Assembly (NCBI GenBank): GCA_044450785.1
Contig: JBIOJM010000397.1
Coordinates: 1-8,900 of the forward strand
Direction of reading: 5' to 3'
Origin: JBIOJM01 sp044450785
Lineage (GTDB): Bacteria > Planctomycetota > Planctomycetia > Isosphaerales > Isosphaeraceae
DNA length: 8,900 nt
The notes under the pieces were generated by a model. The model did not search any database. It had not been told where the DNA came from and saw nothing but the letters and a program-made list of their open reading frames with translations. The translations under genes were made by a program, and so were the position numbers. This document shows, piece after piece, positions 5,033-8,900 of the stretch; the stretch's first letter is position 1, and every line of letters begins with the position of its first letter.

Positions 5033-6751
5033 ATGAATCTACTTGAACGATTGAGGACGATCTTCGGTACAGCCCTGCCTGCGGGGGCGGATCGGGCCGC
5101 CTTCGAGAAGGCGGTCCGCCCCGCGACCGATCCCAAGTTCGGCGATTATCAGGCCAATGGGTGCATGGCGCTGGCCAAGGCTCTGCGGCGTAGCCCCCGC
5201 GATCTGGCGCTGGAGCTCGCGCGCACCGTCGACCTGGCACCGATCGCCGGTCCGCCCGAGGTGGCCGGGCCCGGGTTCCTCAACGTTCGCCTCGATGACT
5301 CTTGGTTAGCCTCCACGTTGCGAGGACTCCTGAATGATGAGGCGCTGGGGCTGGGTCAGACTCGCCAGGTCAAGACGGTCGTCATTGACTTTTCCTCGCC
5401 GAACGTGGCCAAGCCGATGCACGTGGGGCATCTCCGTTCCACCGTGATCGGCGACAGCCTGGCACGGATCAGCGAGGCGCTCGGGCATCGGGTGGTCCGC
5501 GACAACCACCTGGGCGACTGGGGCTCGCAGTTCGGCATGATTCTCTGGGGATGGAAGAACGCCGGCGACGAGTCGCGCTTCGCGACCGATCCCGTGAGCG
5601 AGCTGGCGCGGCTCTATCGGCTCGCCCAGGATCGAATCAAGGCCGGCGACTCAGGCGTCGAAGACGCGGCGCGGGTTGAGACCGCCAAGCTCCACTCCGG
5701 CGATCCCGAGAACCGGGCGCTCTGGAGCCGGTTCATGCCGCACTGTTTGGCTGCGCTCCAGGCGCTCTACGATCGCCTCGGTGTCCGGTTCGACGTGCAA
5801 CACGGTGAGAGTTTCTACGACCCCCAGCTCGCCGCGGTCGTGGCCGACCTGCAGGGTAAGGGGCTCGCCGTCCTAAGCGACGGGGCGATCGTCGTATTCG
5901 TCGACCAGACCGAGGCGCCGTTCATCGTTCGCAAGCGGGATGGAGCCTTCACGTACGCGACAAGCGACCTGGCGACCATCAAGTATCGCATCGAGACGTG
6001 GAACCCGGATCAGATTCTCTACGTGGTCGACCACCGGCAAGGCGATCACTTCAAGCAACTGTTTGAAGTGGCACGGAAGTGGGGATTCGACGCGGTCGAT
6101 CTCGAGCACGTCGCGTTCGGCACGATCCTCGGGCCCGATCGCCGTCCGTTCAAGACGCGCGAAGGCGACGTCATCGGTCTGGAGTCGCTTTTGGATGAAG
6201 CAACGGCTGAGGCCCGCAAGGTCATCGATCAGAATAGCCCCGATCTCGATCTTGCCGAACGCCGGCGAGTGGCCGAGGTCGTCGGGCTGGGAGCGATCAA
6301 GTACGCCGACCTCTCCCAGAACAGGATCAGCGACTACGTCTTCGACTGGCAGAAGATGATGGCGATGAACGGCAACACGGCGACCTACCTGCAGTACGCA
6401 TACGCACGCATCCAGAGCATCTTCCGCAAGGGAGGGGTGGCGCCGGAAGAGATCAAGCGGCAGCGGCCCGCGATCGCGCTCTCTCATCCGGCCGAACGCG
6501 GCGTGGGCGTGCGGCTGCTCCGGCTGCCGGAAGTACTCGAGCTGGCCGCCTCCGAGCTCAAGCCCAACATCCTGACCGACTATTTGTTCGAGGTGGCGAA
6601 CGCGTTCAGCACCTTCTTCGAGGAGTGTCCCGTTCTCAAGGCCGAGTCGGCCGAGCGTCGTGACAGCCGGCTGGCGCTCTGCGACCTGACCGCCCGGACC
6701 TTGAAATTTGGGCTCGGCCTCCTTGGAATCGATATCGTGGAACGAATGTGA
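5033..6751 (+). CDS. argS: arginyl-tRNA synthetase (572 aa, class I)
   Basis: The enzyme charges tRNA-Arg with arginine, using ATP, in the cytoplasm. The protein has the normal full length and domain order. An N-terminal Add-1 domain (about 1-90, MNLLERLRTIF...) ends in GPGFLNVRL. The Rossmann catalytic core follows with SSPNVAKPMHVGHLRST, where the HIGH motif is HVGH at 130-133, and later DNHLGDWGSQFG. KTREG (374-378) occupies the KMSKS loop position, as in many bacterial ArgRS. An all-alpha DALR anticodon-binding domain begins near 450 (YLQYAYARIQSI) and ends in GIDIVERM, the usual ArgRS close. The ATG at 5033 gives the expected N-terminus. No Shine-Dalgarno precedes it; the leader is a heptamer repeat array. 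The next gene is probably a separate unit, since a hairpin follows the stop. No sign of damage. Confidence 0.97.
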   Translation: MNLLERLRTIFGTALPAGADRAAFEKAVRPATDPKFGDYQANGCMALAKALRRSPRDLALELARTVDLAPIAGPPEVAGPGFLNVRLDDSWLASTLRGLLNDEALGLGQTRQVKTVVIDFSSPNVAKPMHVGHLRSTVIGDSLARISEALGHRVVRDNHLGDWGSQFGMILWGWKNAGDESRFATDPVSELARLYRLAQDRIKAGDSGVEDAARVETAKLHSGDPENRALWSRFMPHCLAALQALYDRLGVRFDVQHGESFYDPQLAAVVADLQGKGLAVLSDGAIVVFVDQTEAPFIVRKRDGAFTYATSDLATIKYRIETWNPDQILYVVDHRQGDHFKQLFEVARKWGFDAVDLEHVAFGTILGPDRRPFKTREGDVIGLESLLDEATAEARKVIDQNSPDLDLAERRRVAEVVGLGAIKYADLSQNRISDYVFDWQKMMAMNGNTATYLQYAYARIQSIFRKGGVAPEEIKRQRPAIALSHPAERGVGVRLLRLPEVLELAASELKPNILTDYLFEVANAFSTFFEECPVLKAESAERRDSRLALCDLTARTLKFGLGLLGIDIVERM

Positions 6752-6762
6752 GGCAGGTGGGC

Positions 6763-6788
6763 GGGCTGGTCTGACCTCGAACCGGCCC
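6763..6788 (+). terminator. stem-loop 11 bases after argS, possible terminator
   Basis: GGGCTGGT pairs with ACCGGCCC across a ten-base loop (eight pairs, one G-U). It sits between the argS stop and the next start codon. No T-run follows, so termination is uncertain and the next gene could still be co-transcribed. Confidence 0.35.
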
Positions 6789-6822
6789 CCAGGCGTCTGA
6801 GTGACTCAATGATCGACTTGTC

Positions 6823-6827
6823 GGGAG
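6823..6827 (+). promoter_or_regulatory. ribosome binding site deciding the start of the propeller-cytochrome gene
   Basis: GGGAG lies eight bases before the ATG at 6836. The in-frame ATG at 6809, nine codons earlier, has no such site and would put uncharged residues before the basic signal-peptide start, so 6836 is preferred. Confidence 0.5.
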
Positions 6828-6835
6828 CGTTTTCC

Positions 6836-8716
6836 ATGAGGAAGAAGAAACTTTCATCTCGGGCGGTGCTTTTCCTCGGGATCATGCTGGCGTCAAGTTT
6901 CGTGACGCTCAGGCCATTCACGACCGCTGATGGTGAAGACGCACATGCCCCTGGCCCGAGTTCACCGGCGCTCGGGGATGAGCCTCATCGTTCACCGATC
7001 GCGCTGGCGCTGTCAGCGGACGGGACGCGGCTCTTGGTTGCCAACCAGACCTCGGGCACCGTCTCGCTGGTGGATACGAAGTCCGGGCGCGTGCTTCACG
7101 AGCTCAAGACCGGCGATAAGCCGGCGGGAGTGGCGCTATCGCGAGACGGCCGGCGCGGCGTGGTCACTCATTGGTACGGCTACGATCTGGCGATTCTCGA
7201 GCTCAAGGACGACAAGATCGCGGTGACCGGTCGCGTGGAGGTCGGGCCGGAACCGCGGGGCGTCGCCATGACAGCCGACGGCGCGACCGCCTTCGTGGCG
7301 GTGGGAGTGAGCAACGAAGTGGTTCGGGTCGATTTGAAAGCTTGCAAGGTGAGCGGCCGATTGGCTGTCGGCCGCGAGCCGCGCGGCATTGCCCTGGCTG
7401 GCGGCGAGTCGCGCCTCCTGGTCAGTAACGCGCGGTCGCAGAGCGTATCCATCATCGACCCGCGCGGATGGACGGTCGTTCAGACCATTCCGATCGACGG
7501 CGACAATCTCCGTCAGGTCGCCATCAGCGCGGACGGAAAGATGGGTTACATCGCCCACATGCGCAATCGTGGGTTTGCCACGACCAAGGACAACATCGAC
7601 AAGGGCTGGGTCCTCGGCCAGCGATTGACCCGGGTTCCGTTGGACGGCTCGACGTCGTATGAGACTCTGTCGCTGGATGCGCAGGGCAAGGCGTCGAGCG
7701 ACGCACACGGGGTCGCAGTCAGCCGGGATCACCGATTCGTGGCGATCAGTTGCGGCGGCACGCACGAGGTCATGATCTTCCAGACCGACCTCAAGCCTTT
7801 GCCGTGGCGGCCGAACGGCTCGCGCGACCTGATCCACCCGGAGCTGCTCCGGAAAGACGGCAGGCACCGGCGGGTCGTTGTCGGCGGCCGGCCGACCGAG
7901 CTGGCATTCGCCCCGGATGGCTCGGCCCTGTTTGTGGCGAATTACCTCGCCGATGCGGTTCAGGTGATCGACCCCAAGTCAGCGAAACTGGTCCGGACGA
8001 TCTCTCTGGGCAGGCCCAAGACGCTTTCGCTGGCTCGTCGCGGAGAGATCGTCTTTCACGATGCCGAGCACTCGTTCAACCAGTGGTACAGTTGCAACAC
8101 CTGTCACAGCGACGGGCACACCAACGGCCTCGACTTCGACACGCTCAACGACGGCCGGCAGGACCTGAGCACGTTTCACTTGCGAAGTCGCAAGAAAGTT
8201 CCGACCCTCCGCCGCGTCACCAAAACGAAGCCCTGGACCTGGCACGGCTGGCAGGCCGATCTGGATTCCGCGATGTTCGAGTCGTTCACGAAGAGCATGC
8301 AAGGCCCGAGGCCCAAACCGGCGGATGTCGAAGCCGTGGTCGCGTATCTCGACACGCTGGATTATCCCAAGAACCCCTTCCGGAAGCCCGACGGCGGCCT
8401 CACGCCGGCCGCGGAGCGAGGCCGGGAAGTCTTCCGTTCCCCGAAAGCCGCCTGCAATACCTGCCACGGCGGCCCCGAGCTCACGGACGGCAAGATCCAC
8501 GTGGTCGGGCTCGAAGAGCCCGACGACGCCTATCGCGGCTACAACCCCCCCTCGCTCCGCGGCCTGTACGACAAGGACCCCTATCTCCACGACGGCCGCT
8601 CCAAGACCCTCCGCGATGCACTCTCCGGACCGCACAGCGCCGAGAATGTCACGGCCCTCGGAGAGCTCACCGAGAAAGAGCTCGATGACCTGATCGCTTA
8701 CTTGAAGAGCCTGTGA
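6836..8716 (+). CDS. secreted YVTN beta-propeller / diheme cytochrome c (peroxidase-like) fusion (626 aa)
   Basis: An exported redox protein is predicted. MRKKK and a hydrophobic run (AVLFLGIMLASSFVTL) form a signal peptide, as periplasmic heme attachment requires. Residues about 53-391 hold seven YVTN-like blades with repeated (G/L)VA(L/M)SxDG turns and (V)(S/Q)(L/V)(V/I)D strands; the fifth and sixth carry inserts. Residues about 398-626 are a two-heme domain related to MauG/bacterial cytochrome c peroxidase. Heme site 1 is CNTCH (420-424) in NQWYSCNTCHSDGH, and heme site 2 is CNTCH (540-544) in AACNTCHGGPELTDG. The family end YNPPSLRGLYDKDPYLHDGRS and a closing helix (LTEKELDDLIAYLKSL) follow. 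The usual FWDGR after heme 1 is replaced by WTWHGWQADL. Proteins of this family transfer electrons or reduce peroxide; substrate and partner cannot be told from the sequence. The propeller may bind a partner or substrate. The gene stands alone between argS and a repeat-bearing stretch. Confidence 0.9.
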   Translation: MRKKKLSSRAVLFLGIMLASSFVTLRPFTTADGEDAHAPGPSSPALGDEPHRSPIALALSADGTRLLVANQTSGTVSLVDTKSGRVLHELKTGDKPAGVALSRDGRRGVVTHWYGYDLAILELKDDKIAVTGRVEVGPEPRGVAMTADGATAFVAVGVSNEVVRVDLKACKVSGRLAVGREPRGIALAGGESRLLVSNARSQSVSIIDPRGWTVVQTIPIDGDNLRQVAISADGKMGYIAHMRNRGFATTKDNIDKGWVLGQRLTRVPLDGSTSYETLSLDAQGKASSDAHGVAVSRDHRFVAISCGGTHEVMIFQTDLKPLPWRPNGSRDLIHPELLRKDGRHRRVVVGGRPTELAFAPDGSALFVANYLADAVQVIDPKSAKLVRTISLGRPKTLSLARRGEIVFHDAEHSFNQWYSCNTCHSDGHTNGLDFDTLNDGRQDLSTFHLRSRKKVPTLRRVTKTKPWTWHGWQADLDSAMFESFTKSMQGPRPKPADVEAVVAYLDTLDYPKNPFRKPDGGLTPAAERGREVFRSPKAACNTCHGGPELTDGKIHVVGLEEPDDAYRGYNPPSLRGLYDKDPYLHDGRSKTLRDALSGPHSAENVTALGELTEKELDDLIAYLKSL

Positions 8717-8726
8717 ACCAGGTAAT

Positions 8727-8900
<174 letters not shown>

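Noticed and set aside
7136..7867. Long minus-strand frame inside the propeller-cytochrome gene
   Set aside because: It is a GC-rich shadow antisense to a well supported gene, with no signal, motif or ribosome binding site.

Overview
The window looks like a chromosomal segment of a high-GC planctomycete, probably of the Isosphaeraceae type. This rests on marker proteins, not on any search: large secreted WD40 proteins in tandem, an N-terminal LEPR-XLL-like motif (LEALEGRIILSA), a small 'PFRPF' protein of a kind I associate with planctomycetes, and a secreted beta-propeller/diheme cytochrome c fusion. No phage, CRISPR or transposase genes were seen.

Layout from left to right. (1) 2-856 (+) is the 3' part of a WD40 protein that begins outside the window. 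Fourteen bases later comes a complete exported WD40 protein (871-3126) in which I count 14 blade motifs, enough for two seven-bladed propellers. The two end in nearly the same words and look like tandem paralogs in one operon. (2) 3260-3505 (+) is an 81-residue small protein with a strong Shine-Dalgarno. (3) 3506-3799 holds no credible gene but is crowded with inverted repeats; the last is placed to terminate the minus-strand gene. (4) 3800-about 4626 (-) is a broken gene. Its 5' part encodes a LEPR-XLL-like leader and the start of a TIGR03118-like protein. Its 3' part, in another frame, encodes a different NHL-type propeller, so it looks like a deletion fusion and a pseudogene. (5) 4627-5032 is non-coding. 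It contains a tRNA-like fragment, a perfect TATAAT, and a 91-bp array of 13 diverged heptamers that stops four bases before the argS start codon. (6) 5033-6751 (+) is a complete arginyl-tRNA synthetase gene. (7) 6836-8716 (+) encodes a secreted protein with a seven-bladed YVTN propeller followed by a two-heme peroxidase-like cytochrome c domain. (8) 8717-8900 carries a second, younger heptamer array (AGTAGGC) and GC-rich sequence without a gene.

The genes do not form one obvious pathway: argS is housekeeping, and the others are repeat-built or exported proteins of unknown substrate. The least ordinary signals are non-coding or broken: the heptamer array that makes up the argS leader, the chimeric propeller pseudogene, the inverted-repeat cluster beside it, and the tRNA-like remnant. 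I see no convincing new multi-gene system.
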